Shown piece by piece: positions 19,373 to 28,464 of a DNA stretch of 64,000 bases. The notes under the pieces were generated by a model that worked only from the letters and a program-made list of their open reading frames with translations, was not told where the DNA came from and did no database searches. Each line of letters starts with the position of its first letter. The stretch's first letter is position 1. Source of the stretch: Methylocystis rosea SV97 (GTDB taxonomy: Bacteria; Pseudomonadota; Alphaproteobacteria; Rhizobiales; Beijerinckiaceae); contig NZ_KB889963.1 of assembly GCF_000372845.1 (NCBI RefSeq), positions 1,174,146-1,238,145 of the forward strand, written 5' to 3'. A program made the position numbers and the translations under genes.

Positions 19373-21523
19373 CTATTCTCCGCCGTTCGCCGCGACGGCT
19401 TCGGCCTTTTCCTTGGCCTCGAGGTCTTCGCCGGTCTCCTGATCGACGACGCGCATCGAGAGGCGGACCTTGCCGCGGTCGTCGAAGCCGAGGAGTTTGA
19501 CCTTCACGCGGTCGCCTTCCTTCACGACGTCGGTCGTCTTGTTCACGCGCTGCTTGGAGAGCTGCGAGATGTGAACGAGCCCGTCCTTGGCGCCGAAGAA
19601 GTTGACGAAGGCGCCAAAGTCCGCGGTTTTCACCACCGTACCCTCGTAGATCAAGCCGACCTCGGGATCAGAGGCGATGGACTTGATCCAGTTGATCGCC
19701 GCCTTGATGGAGTTGCCGTCCGAGGAGGCGACCTTCACCGTGCCGTCGTCCTCGATGTTGATCTTGGCGCCGGTCTTCTCGACGATCTCGCGGATGACCT
19801 TGCCGCCCGAGCCGATCACGTCGCGGATCTTGTCGGTGGGGATCTTCATCGTCTCGATGCGCGGCGCGAATTCGCCGAGTTCGGCGCGCGAACTCGTGAT
19901 CGCCTTCGCCATTTCGCCGAGAATATGCAGTCGGCCGTCCCTCGCCTGAGCGAGCGCGACCTTCATGATTTCCTCGGTGATGCCGGCGATCTTGATGTCC
20001 ATCTGCAGCGAGGTCACGCCATTGGACGTGCCCGCAACCTTGAAGTCCATGTCGCCGAGATGATCCTCGTCGCCCAGAATATCCGAGAGCACGGCGAAGC
20101 GTTCGCCTTCGAGGATGAGGCCCATGGCGATGCCGGCCGTCGGCGCCTTAATCGGCACGCCGGCGTCCATGAGCGCCAAAGACGTGCCGCAGACCGTCGC
20201 CATCGAGGACGAGCCATTCGACTCGGTGATCTCGGAGACGACGCGCAGCGTGTAGGGGAACTCAGCGACCGCCGGCAGCATCGGCCTGAGCGCGCGCCAG
20301 GCGAGCTTGCCATGGCCGATTTCGCGACGGCCGGGCGAACCCATGCGGCCGGTCTCGCCGACGCTGTAGGGGGGGAAGTTGTAATGGAGCAGGAAGCGCT
20401 CCTTGTAGGTGCCCTCGAGCGAATCGACATATTGCTCGTCTTCGCCCGTTCCGAGAGTCGCGACGACAAGCGCCTGAGTCTCGCCGCGGGTGAAGAGCGC
20501 CGAGCCATGCGTGCGCGGGAGAACGCCGACCTCGGCGACGATCGGGCGCACGGTCTTGACGTCGCGGCCGTCGATGCGGATGCCCGTGTCGAGAATGTTC
20601 CAGCGGACGACCTTGGCCTGAAGCTCCTTGAAGGCCGCGCCGACTTCTTCCTTGGTGAACTTGGCCTCGCCGCCTTCCGGGAAGAGCGCGGCGGTCACCT
20701 TCGCCTTCACGGCGTCGACGGCGGCGTAACGCTCCTGCTTGACGGTGTTCTTGTAGGCTTCGCGCAGTTCGGCTTCGGCGATCTGGGCGACGGCGTTCGC
20801 GACGTCCGTCGTGTCGGCGATGACGAGGTCGCGCGGGTCCTTCGCGGCGCGCTCGGCAAGGCGGATGATGGCGTCGATCACCGGCTGGAAGCCGCGGTGG
20901 CCCAGCATGACCGCTTCCAGCATGGTCTCCTCGGAGAGCTCCTTGGCTTCCGACTCGACCATCAGCACGGCGTCCTGCGTGCCGGCGACGATGAGATCGA
21001 GCTCGGAGAGCTTCATCTCCTCGATCGTCGGATTGAGTTTGAGCTGACCATTGATGCAGCCGACGCGCGCGCCGCCAACCGGTCCCATGAAAGGAACGCC
21101 GGAAAGCGTCAGCGCCGCTGACGCCGCGACCAGGGCGAGAATGTCGGGATCGTTTTCGAGGTCGTGCGAAAGAACGGTCGCGATGACCTGCGTATCATTG
21201 CGATATCCGTCGGGGAAGAGCGGGCGAATGGGGCGGTCGATGAGGCGGGAGATCAGCGTCTCGCGCTCCGAGGGACGGCCCTCGCGCTTGAAATAGCCTC
21301 CCGGGATGCGGCCGGCGGCGAAGGCTTTTTCCTGATAATTGACGGTGAGCGGGAAAAAGTCCTGGCTGGGTTTTGGCGCCTTGGCCGAAACGACGGTCGC
21401 GAGCACTGTCGTCTCGCCCCAACTCGCCATCACGGCGCCGTCGGCCTGGCGGGCGACCTTGCCGGTCTCGAGCACGAGCGTGCGCCCGGCCCAATCGAGT
21501 TCTTCGCGGTGAACTTGGAACAT
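19373..21523 (-). CDS. pnp: Polyribonucleotide nucleotidyltransferase (PNPase)
   Basis: The 716-residue enzyme is a phosphate-dependent 3'-5' exoribonuclease and part of RNA turnover. Two RNase PH domains are present (the second with GYCIN-like blocks replaced by [13 protein letters not shown] and TRGETQ), joined by an all-alpha linker. A KH domain ([21 protein letters not shown]) and an S1 domain ([20 protein letters not shown]) follow. The start MFQVHREEL is clear. The gene is downstream of rpsO on the same strand, the classic rpsO-pnp order, with a hairpin in the gap that may allow RNase III or PNPase self-control. Confidence 0.98.
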   Translation of the reverse strand: MFQVHREELDWAGRTLVLETGKVARQADGAVMASWGETTVLATVVSAKAPKPSQDFFPLTVNYQEKAFAAGRIPGGYFKREGRPSERETLISRLIDRPIRPLFPDGYRNDTQVIATVLSHDLENDPDILALVAASAALTLSGVPFMGPVGGARVGCINGQLKLNPTIEEMKLSELDLIVAGTQDAVLMVESEAKELSEETMLEAVMLGHRGFQPVIDAIIRLAERAAKDPRDLVIADTTDVANAVAQIAEAELREAYKNTVKQERYAAVDAVKAKVTAALFPEGGEAKFTKEEVGAAFKELQAKVVRWNILDTGIRIDGRDVKTVRPIVAEVGVLPRTHGSALFTRGETQALVVATLGTGEDEQYVDSLEGTYKERFLLHYNFPPYSVGETGRMGSPGRREIGHGKLAWRALRPMLPAVAEFPYTLRVVSEITESNGSSSMATVCGTSLALMDAGVPIKAPTAGIAMGLILEGERFAVLSDILGDEDHLGDMDFKVAGTSNGVTSLQMDIKIAGITEEIMKVALAQARDGRLHILGEMAKAITSSRAELGEFAPRIETMKIPTDKIRDVIGSGGKVIREIVEKTGAKINIEDDGTVKVASSDGNSIKAAINWIKSIASDPEVGLIYEGTVVKTADFGAFVNFFGAKDGLVHISQLSKQRVNKTTDVVKEGDRVKVKLLGFDDRGKVRLSMRVVDQETGEDLEAKEKAEAVAANGGE

Positions 21524-21680
21524 GCTGGTCTTTCTCTGATGAACCTGCGGTTCGTCATGAGCAAGACGGCGAGAAGCTGCGGCAGCGGTGTTTCGTAAAG
21601 CGTCGACGCAGCGTCCGGCGATCCTGCCATGACTTTACGCGTTGGTCGTGGCGAGCGTCCCTCTGGACGCCCATCTTGGG

Positions 21681-21708
21681 GAAAGCGGCGCATCGGCGCG
21701 CCGCTTTC
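21681..21708 (-). promoter_or_regulatory. Hairpin in the rpsO-pnp gap (attenuator or processing site)
   Basis: A perfect 11-bp stem (GAAAGCGGCGC with its complement at 21698-21708) encloses a 6-base loop, 10 bases after the rpsO stop codon. The flanks on the minus strand are C-rich, not a clean T-run, so read-through into pnp seems likely. In other bacteria this gap holds a weak terminator and an RNase III site. A small GAACC-TGC-GGTTC hairpin at 21541-21553 lies just before pnp. Confidence 0.55.
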
Positions 21709-21718
21709 GCTCAGCTGG

Positions 21719-21988
21719 TTAGCGGCGGATGCCGAGCCGCTCGATCAGGCTCTTGTAGCGCGGTTCGTCCCGCACCTTAACATAGTCAAGGAGCTGGCGG
21801 CGCTGGGAAACGAGCTTCAGGAGCCCGCGACGCGAGTGATTGTCTTTCGCATGGGTCTTGAAGTGTTCGGTCAGATTGGTGATTCTCTCGGTGAGAATCG
21901 CCACCTGCACCTCTGGCGAGCCCGTGTCGTTCGCCTTGGTGGAATATTCCTTGATGAGCGACTGCTTGCGCTCCGCCGTGATCGACAT
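21719..21988 (-). CDS. rpsO: 30S ribosomal protein S15
   Basis: The 89-residue protein is a full-length S15, which binds the central domain of 16S rRNA early in 30S assembly. It shows the family blocks [42 protein letters not shown] and [13 protein letters not shown]. It is the first gene of the rpsO-pnp unit. Confidence 0.98.
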   Translation of the reverse strand: MSITAERKQSLIKEYSTKANDTGSPEVQVAILTERITNLTEHFKTHAKDNHSRRGLLKLVSQRRQLLDYVKVRDEPRYKSLIERLGIRR

Positions 21989-22135
21989 CGGATTGTCCTT
22001 GTCTTTGGAGGTGATCCGCGCTCCGCGGCCAAGGCCGGGATGTCGTCCAGCAGGGTCGCGCGAAAACGGAGCCGCCCCGGCGGACCGGGGCGTGCCGAGG
22101 CGTTATAGCAGAAATGCAGGAGATGGATAGAGGTC

Positions 22136-22588
22136 TTACGCCTTCTCCAGCGCCTTCAGTCGCTGGCCCAGCCTGTTGATTTCCACTTCCGCGCGGACAA
22201 GCTCGGTCACGTCATATTGGACGCCGAGGTAGTAGATCACCGCGCCGCGACTATCGAGCAGCGGCGTGATATTGAGTTTATTGAAGAACAACTCGCCATT
22301 TTTCCGATAGTTGCGCAGCGTCACTTCAATGTGTTCATGCTTGCGCATGGCCTCCCGCAGCGGCGCGAGTCCCTCCTGATCCCGGTCATCGCCTTGCAGA
22401 AAACGGCAGTTGCGGCCGATGATATCGTCCTGGCCATAGCCGGTCATGCTTTCGAAGGCCTTGTTCGCATAGATGATCGGCGCGTCGGGTTGATCCGGGT
22501 CCGCCAGCGTGACGCCGTTGACGCATGAATCGAGAATCTGCGTCAAAATCTTCGGGATGATCCCATCATCTTTCTGAACGACGAACAT
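22136..22588 (-). CDS. Short LOV-domain blue-light photoreceptor
   Basis: The 150-residue protein is a single PAS/LOV domain with short helical ends. The flavin-binding signature GRNCRFLQG (residues 58-66) includes the photo-active Cys61, and Asn/Gln contacts follow in NYRKNGELFFNKLNITPL and YYLGVQYDVTE. A C-terminal helix (LVRAEVEINRLGQRLKALE) could form a coiled-coil dimer. No kinase or DNA-binding domain is attached, so it is a 'short LOV' protein whose signal must pass through a partner. The gene starts 12 bases after the SRPBCC gene, with which it likely forms an operon. Confidence 0.88.
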   Translation of the reverse strand: MFVVQKDDGIIPKILTQILDSCVNGVTLADPDQPDAPIIYANKAFESMTGYGQDDIIGRNCRFLQGDDRDQEGLAPLREAMRKHEHIEVTLRNYRKNGELFFNKLNITPLLDSRGAVIYYLGVQYDVTELVRAEVEINRLGQRLKALEKA

Positions 22589-22600
22589 TTTTCGCTGACC

Positions 22601-23128
22601 TCAGTTTGATCGTGACGCGCCGGCGGGTTGGGCTGAAGTCGCGCCGGTTTCGATAAGCGCCCGAAGGTTCTCGACGATCTGCTCTGCGCCGTCCTGCAAT
22701 GCGGCGCGAATCAATTTGACGAAGGGTCGCATCGAAAACTCGATCTCGCGCAATTCGAAGGTGAAAATCAGCGTGGTCCCTTGCGACTCGCACTCGAATT
22801 CGTAGGAGGACGAGAAGGGTTCGGAAATTCCTTCTATCGCGAAAAGGCGCGGGCGTTCGAGGTTCACGATCTCGAATGTGCTCTCGCTGCGTATGCCCCG
22901 CTCCATCGTGACTTGACGCGCCGTCGTCCCGACGCGCACGGGCGCGCTTCCATTCGGCTCCAACTCCACCACTTGCGGACACCATCGCTGATAATTCGCG
23001 AAAAAATCGCGGGCGACGAAGTCGAAAGCAAAATCGCGCGGCCGTGAAATCACGGTTCTTGCAACGCCGCCGACGGCTGGAGGACGGGGCGGGCTCAATC
23101 CTTTGAGGTTTACGTTAAGTCCCAACAT
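22601..23128 (-). CDS. SRPBCC (START-like) family protein
   Basis: The 175-residue protein has the layout of a polyketide-cyclase/START-like fold: an opening strand VARTVISRPRDFAFDFVARDFF, a central block of alternating strands (STFEIVNLERPRLFAIEGIS, SSSYEFECESQGTTLIFTFELRE) and a long C-terminal helix (LIRAALQDGAEQIVENLRALIE). Such proteins bind small hydrophobic ligands; the ligand here is unknown. An AAGGGCG site precedes the ATG. The LOV gene follows after 12 bases, so the two may work together. Confidence 0.75.
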   Translation of the reverse strand: MLGLNVNLKGLSPPRPPAVGGVARTVISRPRDFAFDFVARDFFANYQRWCPQVVELEPNGSAPVRVGTTARQVTMERGIRSESTFEIVNLERPRLFAIEGISEPFSSSYEFECESQGTTLIFTFELREIEFSMRPFVKLIRAALQDGAEQIVENLRALIETGATSAQPAGASRSN

Positions 23129-23349
23129 GCGACGCCCTTGCTGAAAGATGATGGGCTCCCTCAGACGAGCTAAGCGTTATCGAGCGACTGACAAGGGCGA
23201 TTCAGGCGACTTCCCCCGCGCCGTCAAAAAACGGCGGCAAATTGGCGAAGATTGAGGGTCCCTTGAGGCGTCTAGGGCGCCCATTACATAGACCGGGCCG
23301 CTTTGCCGCACGCCTGAAAACGGCCCATCCCAAACCAGCGAGGTCGGCG

Positions 23350-24159
23350 ATGAGCGCTCCGCCACATATCGAGAACCAGTTGTTTATCGCCGCATTCTGT
23401 CTTTTCGCGCTCCTGCTCGTCGTCGAAAAATTCCGTCCTTACAAGAAATTCGCGGGCGCTGGTCTGAAGGCGTCATTCTCCACCAACACTTCTGCTTTCC
23501 TGATCAACAACGTCATCATGAATGTCTTGTCCGTTTCCAGCCTGCTCGTCGTCGCTTCGAACTATTCGAACTATGGCCTGCTATCGAGCCTGCCCGACGC
23601 GCCGTCGAAATGGATTGCAAGCTTCGTGTTGTTCGATCTGGCGGTATATGCGTGGCATTATCTCGGGCATAGGTCGGAAGCGCTCTGGCTGTTTCATAAG
23701 ATCCATCACAGCGATAAGAGCTTTCACGTCACGACTGGGCTGCGTTTCCATGTCTTCGATCAGTTGCTGGAAGTCGTCGTGAAATGCATCTGCGCCATTG
23801 TCATCGGCGCGCCCGCGCATGTCGTGGTGGTATGCGAGGTTGTGCGCATGTTCTTCGTGCTGTTCCACCACGCCAACATCGCGATTCCCGGAGAGAAGAT
23901 TTTGTCCTATTTCATCATCACGCCGTCTCTGCACCGCGCCCATCACTCGACGCTGCGCAGCGAGCACGACGGCAATTATGGAATCGTCCTTTCGATCTGG
24001 GACATTCTCTTTCGCACGCGAAAGGTTCTGACGCCGAAATCCATCGGCCTCGAGCTGATCGAGGCGGAAAACTTCCTGCAGCTGTTCAGTTTGGCGTTTC
24101 TCACCGAGCGGCGGCTTGCGCGCGTCATGCATCTTGTTCCCCGAAAGCCGCTTCCTTAG
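23350..24159 (+). CDS. Sterol desaturase / fatty acid hydroxylase family protein
   Basis: The 269-residue membrane protein has hydrophobic segments near residues 10-25, 50-70, 85-105 and 145-165, and the His clusters of the di-iron membrane hydroxylases: HYLGHR, HKIHHSD, HH at the end of the fourth segment (FHHAN) and HRAHHS. Members insert oxygen or double bonds into sterols, carotenoids or fatty acids; the substrate cannot be told from sequence. ATG 23350 follows GAGG; 36 upstream codons are repeat-like and Arg-rich and are rejected. Confidence 0.85.
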   Translation: MSAPPHIENQLFIAAFCLFALLLVVEKFRPYKKFAGAGLKASFSTNTSAFLINNVIMNVLSVSSLLVVASNYSNYGLLSSLPDAPSKWIASFVLFDLAVYAWHYLGHRSEALWLFHKIHHSDKSFHVTTGLRFHVFDQLLEVVVKCICAIVIGAPAHVVVVCEVVRMFFVLFHHANIAIPGEKILSYFIITPSLHRAHHSTLRSEHDGNYGIVLSIWDILFRTRKVLTPKSIGLELIEAENFLQLFSLAFLTERRLARVMHLVPRKPLP

Positions 24160-24256
24160 GCCGTGTGCGCTGGTGCAAAGCGCGCGCGACTCGAACGGCT
24201 CACGATTGCGCCGATAGACGCCCGGGTCGCCTCGGCGCCGCGTGACGAGAGCCTTA

Positions 24257-24850
24257 ATGAACCGCATCGCCCGCTATTGTTTGCCGCTTGTCGTCGCGTG
24301 CGGCGTCGCGCCCGCCGCCGCTAAGGACATCTCCTCCGCTTACACAAAGCTGGACGTGCGCCGCGACTGCGCGCACCGGCCTGGAAAGGCGGTGGAGGAC
24401 TATGGCGACTGGCGCTGCAAGGGCTATGCGGGCATGCCCATGTGGCTCGGGGCAGGCGATCAGCGCATGTATGTCAGCTTCGGATCCAAGGCCAAGGACG
24501 AACCGGCGGCGGGACAGACGCTTGCGCCCTTCAACGACTTATATAAGGGCGTCGTCGAATGGCGGCTCGCCAATGGCAAGCCCTTCGCCACGATCATGCG
24601 CTGGAATGTGAAACGCGCCGCCGACATGGAGAACCGTGAGGTCCGAGGCCGCGCCTTGGTCGTCACGCGCCTGCCGCCGGGCGACGTCTGCCACCTCGGC
24701 TACGTCGATGCGCTCGCCAATCCAAACGCCAATGAACTGGCGCGCGAGATCGCCGACAGACACGCCCGCGATTTCGTCTGCGGCAAGGACACGCCGATCG
24801 TCCTCGGCACGATCACGCCAGGCGAGGATTTCTTCAGCACAAAGCCTTAG
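24257..24850 (+). CDS. Hypothetical secreted protein
   Basis: I do not recognise this family. The 197-residue product begins with a signal peptide (MNRIARYCLPLVVACGVAPAAA, likely cut before KDISS). The mature part has four Cys residues (RRDCAHR, DWRCKGY, GDVCHLG, DFVCGKD) that could form two disulfides, and a mixed fold rich in Gly, Asp and Arg. A GTG five codons upstream (24242) is possible; ATG 24257 gives the better signal peptide. The stop codon overlaps the stop of the convergent symporter gene (24847). Confidence 0.65.
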   Translation: MNRIARYCLPLVVACGVAPAAAKDISSAYTKLDVRRDCAHRPGKAVEDYGDWRCKGYAGMPMWLGAGDQRMYVSFGSKAKDEPAAGQTLAPFNDLYKGVVEWRLANGKPFATIMRWNVKRAADMENREVRGRALVVTRLPPGDVCHLGYVDALANPNANELAREIADRHARDFVCGKDTPIVLGTITPGEDFFSTKP

Positions 24851-26625
24851 GCGCCTTTGTCGGGCTGGAGCATTTGGGCGTCGCCGCGCAACATGCGGGT
24901 GATGAAGGCGCGCGCCGCGGGCTTGTCGCTTCTCGAGGTCAGTCCTGACAACAGTCCAAGCGCGCCGCCAAGCGTTATGCCCGCAAGCGCGCAGAGCGCA
25001 TAAATTTCGATACGACTGGGCGATCCCGCTACGGCCAAGGCGGTGAATAGGCCCACCGCGCCGCCGCACAGCGCGACGAGCGCTTCGCGATCGCCCGCCC
25101 GCGCCCAAAAGGCCAGGGCGAGAGGCGGCGCGAGGCAGGCGGCCGATACTGCGAGCGCCGCCGCCACGAGCGCGCCCGGCGTGAAGACTCCGGTGACGGC
25201 CGTCACGTAAGCAAGAGTTGACACGACCACGAGCGTGACGCGGTTGACGGCGAGACGCCGGCTCGTTAGGTCGATCTCGCCGCGCAGCCGATAGAGCGCG
25301 TCATGGCCAAAGGCTGTCGCGCAGGCCTGCAGGCCCGCCGTGGCGAGCGCCAGCCCGAGGGCGACAAGCGCCGAGGCGATAAGCCCCGAAGACGCCGCGC
25401 CGAGCTCCGCCGCCTGCGGCAGCGCGCCGAGCAGAAAGTCGCCGTCGATCGGTCGAATCTCCTCCGCGGCGAGCGGCGCGCCGGGCGCATATCCCTTTGC
25501 CGCGCAGGCGCGCTGAGCCTCCGACGGCCCGCGCACGTAATAGCCGCAAACGCTGAGAAGCCCACGTTCGCTCGCCTGATAGATTGCTTGCGGCAGACGT
25601 TCCGGCGGCTGTCCAGCCGTGGCCCGGGCGAGCGACAGCGCCGAAGCGGCGATGGCCGCCGCCGCCAGCAGCGCGATGACGACGCTCCAGAAGAGGGCGG
25701 AGATCCCGGCGCGCCGCGCGCTGCGCCCGTCGGCGGTCGCCACCGAGGCCGCGAGCACCGGCGCGAGCGTCGCGATCCCGAGCGCCACGGCGATCGTCGT
25801 GACGAATTCCACCGGCAGGCCCATCGGCGTCGGCGTCACCCCCCAGCTCTCCAGCAGTCTCGCGGCCTCCGCGGAGGCGCCGCCGCCAAAGATCAGACCG
25901 CTCGGCAGCGCGTCATGGAGACTGAGCGCGGCGATCGGCCAGCCAAAGCCCAGCGTCGCCACGCCAGCGGCGGCGGCCGCAGCCCACATGACGCCTGAAA
26001 GTCCGCCAGGACCGGCAATGATCAGGCTGGCCGCGGCGATCAAAAATGCCGCGAAGCCTCGGTTGGCGCCGGTGTGCTCGACAAGCGCATTCACCGCAAT
26101 CAGGCCGCCGGCGGCGGCAAGCAGCGTCGAAGACAGCGCCACCGCGCCGATGAAGCCGACGCGGGTCGCGGCGCTTGCAAAACGTGCGCAAAGAAGCTCG
26201 GAAATCGAAAAAACGCCGGTTTTGCGCAGCAGTGGGCCGACATAAAGACCCGCCGCGGCGAGACCGATGAAGACGCCGGCGACGGCGCCTACAGCCCAGC
26301 TGCCTCCCGCCAGCCGTGCGCCGAAAGGCAGCATCAGGGCGATCACGATGGCGGCGTTGGCGAAGCCTGCATAGGCGGCCGGCAGTCCGCGGCCGGCGGT
26401 GTAATAGACCGACGCGCGCATCGAATGCAGAAGGAAGCCGAGCGTAGCGAGGCCGAGGATGGTGAAATAGGGCGGCGCCGCGCCGACAAAGCGCTCCGGC
26501 GCGCCGACGCGGTCGAGAAGCGCCGCAAAGGCGTAAGCCAGCAGAAAGCTCGCGGCAACGAAGGCGATTCGGGCGTCAAGATTGGCTCTTTCGAGCGCCG
26601 CCTGCTCGGTCGACCGATCGCTCAT
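24847..26625 (-). CDS. Sodium:solute symporter family protein
   Basis: The 592-residue protein has about 13 hydrophobic segments and the layout of the SSS family, with the block YYTAGRGLPAAYAGFANAA near residue 70 that matches the 'YxAGRxxPaxxNGxA' entry of acetate/monocarboxylate-type members. Later blocks include GGLIAVNALVEHTG, GPGGLSGVMWAAAAAAG and LAPVLAASVATADG. The substrate is not known; a monocarboxylate is a guess. ATG 26625 follows GAGGG; the extra 20 codons upstream are not needed. It ends tail to tail with the secreted protein gene. Confidence 0.8.
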   Translation of the reverse strand: MSDRSTEQAALERANLDARIAFVAASFLLAYAFAALLDRVGAPERFVGAAPPYFTILGLATLGFLLHSMRASVYYTAGRGLPAAYAGFANAAIVIALMLPFGARLAGGSWAVGAVAGVFIGLAAAGLYVGPLLRKTGVFSISELLCARFASAATRVGFIGAVALSSTLLAAAGGLIAVNALVEHTGANRGFAAFLIAAASLIIAGPGGLSGVMWAAAAAAGVATLGFGWPIAALSLHDALPSGLIFGGGASAEAARLLESWGVTPTPMGLPVEFVTTIAVALGIATLAPVLAASVATADGRSARRAGISALFWSVVIALLAAAAIAASALSLARATAGQPPERLPQAIYQASERGLLSVCGYYVRGPSEAQRACAAKGYAPGAPLAAEEIRPIDGDFLLGALPQAAELGAASSGLIASALVALGLALATAGLQACATAFGHDALYRLRGEIDLTSRRLAVNRVTLVVVSTLAYVTAVTGVFTPGALVAAALAVSAACLAPPLALAFWARAGDREALVALCGGAVGLFTALAVAGSPSRIEIYALCALAGITLGGALGLLSGLTSRSDKPAARAFITRMLRGDAQMLQPDKGA

Positions 26626-26710
26626 CCTGGCCCTCGCTAAAACAGAAAACGCTGCGACTCTAGATGAGGACGTCTCGCCGGCCAAGATGGCGCGCGCGTC
26701 TTCGCCGCTA

Positions 26711-26758
26711 GAGCGCTTATCGATCAGATGGAATCATGTGATCGATAGGGAATCGCTC
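26711..26758. repeat. Palindromic dispersed repeat (GAGCG...TATCGATCA...CGCTC)
   Basis: Outer arms GAGCG and CGCTC flank a perfect 9-bp inner repeat, TATCGATCA (26718-26726) with its complement at 26739-26747. The sequence resembles the 'GATCAGAT...ATCTGATC' elements dispersed in Hyphomicrobiales. It lies between the divergent-upstream end of the symporter gene and the 3' end of exbB. Confidence 0.65.
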
Positions 26759-26819
26759 AAAACCGAAATGTTGGAGCAGTTTCTCATCGAAAAGTCGGTC
26801 AATTTTTTCGGAACCTGCT

Positions 26820-27437
26820 TTAAGCGATCGACGTCGCATAGGTCATGATATAGCGGCTTATTCTCTCTTTGAGACTGCCGAACGCCATGCCCATGCGGTT
26901 ATAGCCAATGGCGGCCGGAATCGCGGCGGCGAGCCCATAGGCCGTCGCGGCGAGCGCATCGGCGATGCCCGGGGCGACGACCGCAAGACTCGTGTCTTGA
27001 GTCTGCGCGATCCCCGAGAAGCTCGACATAATGCCCCAAACCGTGCCGAACAGGCCGACAAAGGGGCCCGCCGAGGCGACGATGGCCAGAACCGGGAGCC
27101 CGCCTTCGGCGTCGAGCATGAATTCGCGCGCGGCGCGGTTCATCTGCTGCAGGATTCGTTCGCGCTTTTGGTGAATGGATTCGTTGGGCAATTCAGCTTG
27201 CGACGCTTGGCGCGCGGCTTCGGCGATCGGCCAAAGGACGCCAATGTCGCCGCCGGCCCGCACGCGATCCAGCGCCTTGGAAAGACGCCGCAGAACAAAG
27301 ACTCCGTCGATGATGAGCACCCAGGTCCAGACCGCCGCGGCGAGAAGCAGCGCCATCACCAGTTTGCTGACGGGTCCGGCATAAATGAACATGCCGAGGG
27401 GCGACATCGGCGCAAGTGACATCGGCGCAAAATCCAT
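26820..27437 (-). CDS. exbB: ExbB/TolQ-type proton channel protein
   Basis: The 205-residue inner-membrane protein has three membrane segments (about residues 20-42, 118-142 and 155-180) and the MotA/TolQ/ExbB core AGPFVGLFGTVWGIMSSF and ADALAATAYGLAAAIPAAIGYN. It would use the proton gradient to energise TonB. The first residues hold a near-repeat (MSLAPMS) that comes from a 13-base direct repeat at 27407-27435. The TonB-like gene is 32 bases upstream on the same strand. No exbD is nearby, although ExbB normally needs ExbD. Confidence 0.88.
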   Translation of the reverse strand: MDFAPMSLAPMSPLGMFIYAGPVSKLVMALLLAAAVWTWVLIIDGVFVLRRLSKALDRVRAGGDIGVLWPIAEAARQASQAELPNESIHQKRERILQQMNRAAREFMLDAEGGLPVLAIVASAGPFVGLFGTVWGIMSSFSGIAQTQDTSLAVVAPGIADALAATAYGLAAAIPAAIGYNRMGMAFGSLKERISRYIMTYATSIA

Positions 27438-27469
27438 TGCAGCGCTCTCCTGAGCTCGCGGCGTTAAGC

Positions 27470-28291
27470 TTATTGAAACGTGATTCCCTGCCGCGCGAAC
27501 ACGGCTCCGCAGCTGCTTGGCCCGCGCGAAGAGGCGACGATTCGGCGCGCCAGCGCCGCATGCGCGGGGCTTCCGCCAGACGCGGAAATACCCGAGATGC
27601 CGCCGCCGGAATTCACATAGAAGGTGACATTGACCGTTCCGGGGCCAAGGCTCGTCACGGCGGGCGTATGTCCGCGAATTGAAGCGTAGATTTGAGCAAG
27701 ACAGGTCGCCTGCGAGGCGCCCGAAGCGTCGCCGCTGCCTCCTGGCAATCCGAAACGGCCGGCGACGCGCGCCGATCCCGATCCTACGCCGGAGCCTCCG
27801 GGTCGCCCGTAGCGCCGGGCGTTTTCAGCCGCGCCTCGTCCATCGGTTGCGGCCGCTCGGCGATCGCGGACGTTTTTCTCCGCTTTCTTCGGCTTCTCGA
27901 CCTTATCTTTCTTCTCGGCCTTTTCTTTTTTGGCGGGCGTCGGCGCCACATCGGGCTCCATGATCAGCGGCGGCGGCGGCTCGTCGGAGATGAGTTCGTC
28001 CATCCCTTCCTCGGTGAGGGAGGCCGTTTCAATCGGCAACGGATCGTCCAGCGAATCTCCTTCGGGCGCCGGATCTCCCGCCTCGAGCGAAACGCCTTCG
28101 GGGATGAGGTCTGCATTTATGCCGCCGAGGTCGACGACCAGAGATTGGGGCCAGTAAACGCCTGAAGCGAAGAACGCGAAAAATATCCCGACGACCGACG
28201 CGGTTGCGACGGGATGCAGCCAACGGGGCCTGAGCGGGGGTCGCTTTTCCAATTGCGCGCCCACGATCGAACTTTTTGTCGTCTTATTCAC
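27470..28291 (-). CDS. TonB-family energy transducer
   Basis: The 273-residue protein has one N-terminal membrane anchor (about residues 27-48), an acidic Pro-rich part, a Lys/Glu-rich run with PAKKEKAEKKDKVEKPKK, a Gly-rich spacer, and a C-terminal TonB-like domain (TVNVTFYVNSGGGISGISASGGS, then a helix AALARRIVASS). It should cross the periplasm to outer-membrane receptors. It is followed by exbB. No receptor gene is in the window, so its cargo is unknown. Confidence 0.8.
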   Translation of the reverse strand: MNKTTKSSIVGAQLEKRPPLRPRWLHPVATASVVGIFFAFFASGVYWPQSLVVDLGGINADLIPEGVSLEAGDPAPEGDSLDDPLPIETASLTEEGMDELISDEPPPPLIMEPDVAPTPAKKEKAEKKDKVEKPKKAEKNVRDRRAAATDGRGAAENARRYGRPGGSGVGSGSARVAGRFGLPGGSGDASGASQATCLAQIYASIRGHTPAVTSLGPGTVNVTFYVNSGGGISGISASGGSPAHAALARRIVASSRGPSSCGAVFARQGITFQ

Positions 28292-28464
28292 TTGCGAAGC
28301 GCTCCGCCGCCGATGCGCCTAAAATCGTTCGGCATCATAGGCGCGTGGAACAACGCGCTTCAAGCCGTGGCGGAGCGGGTGCGGCTTTGTGTGGCGCCTG
28401 GATCGCCGAGCGGCGCCGCCCTATCGTGATCGACACAGAGGCGGCTTTGGCGGATAAGGCGGCC

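Noticed and set aside
19253-21121. Long plus-strand ORF (622 codons) opposite pnp
   Set aside because: It is an antisense shadow of pnp caused by high GC; pnp has every family motif.
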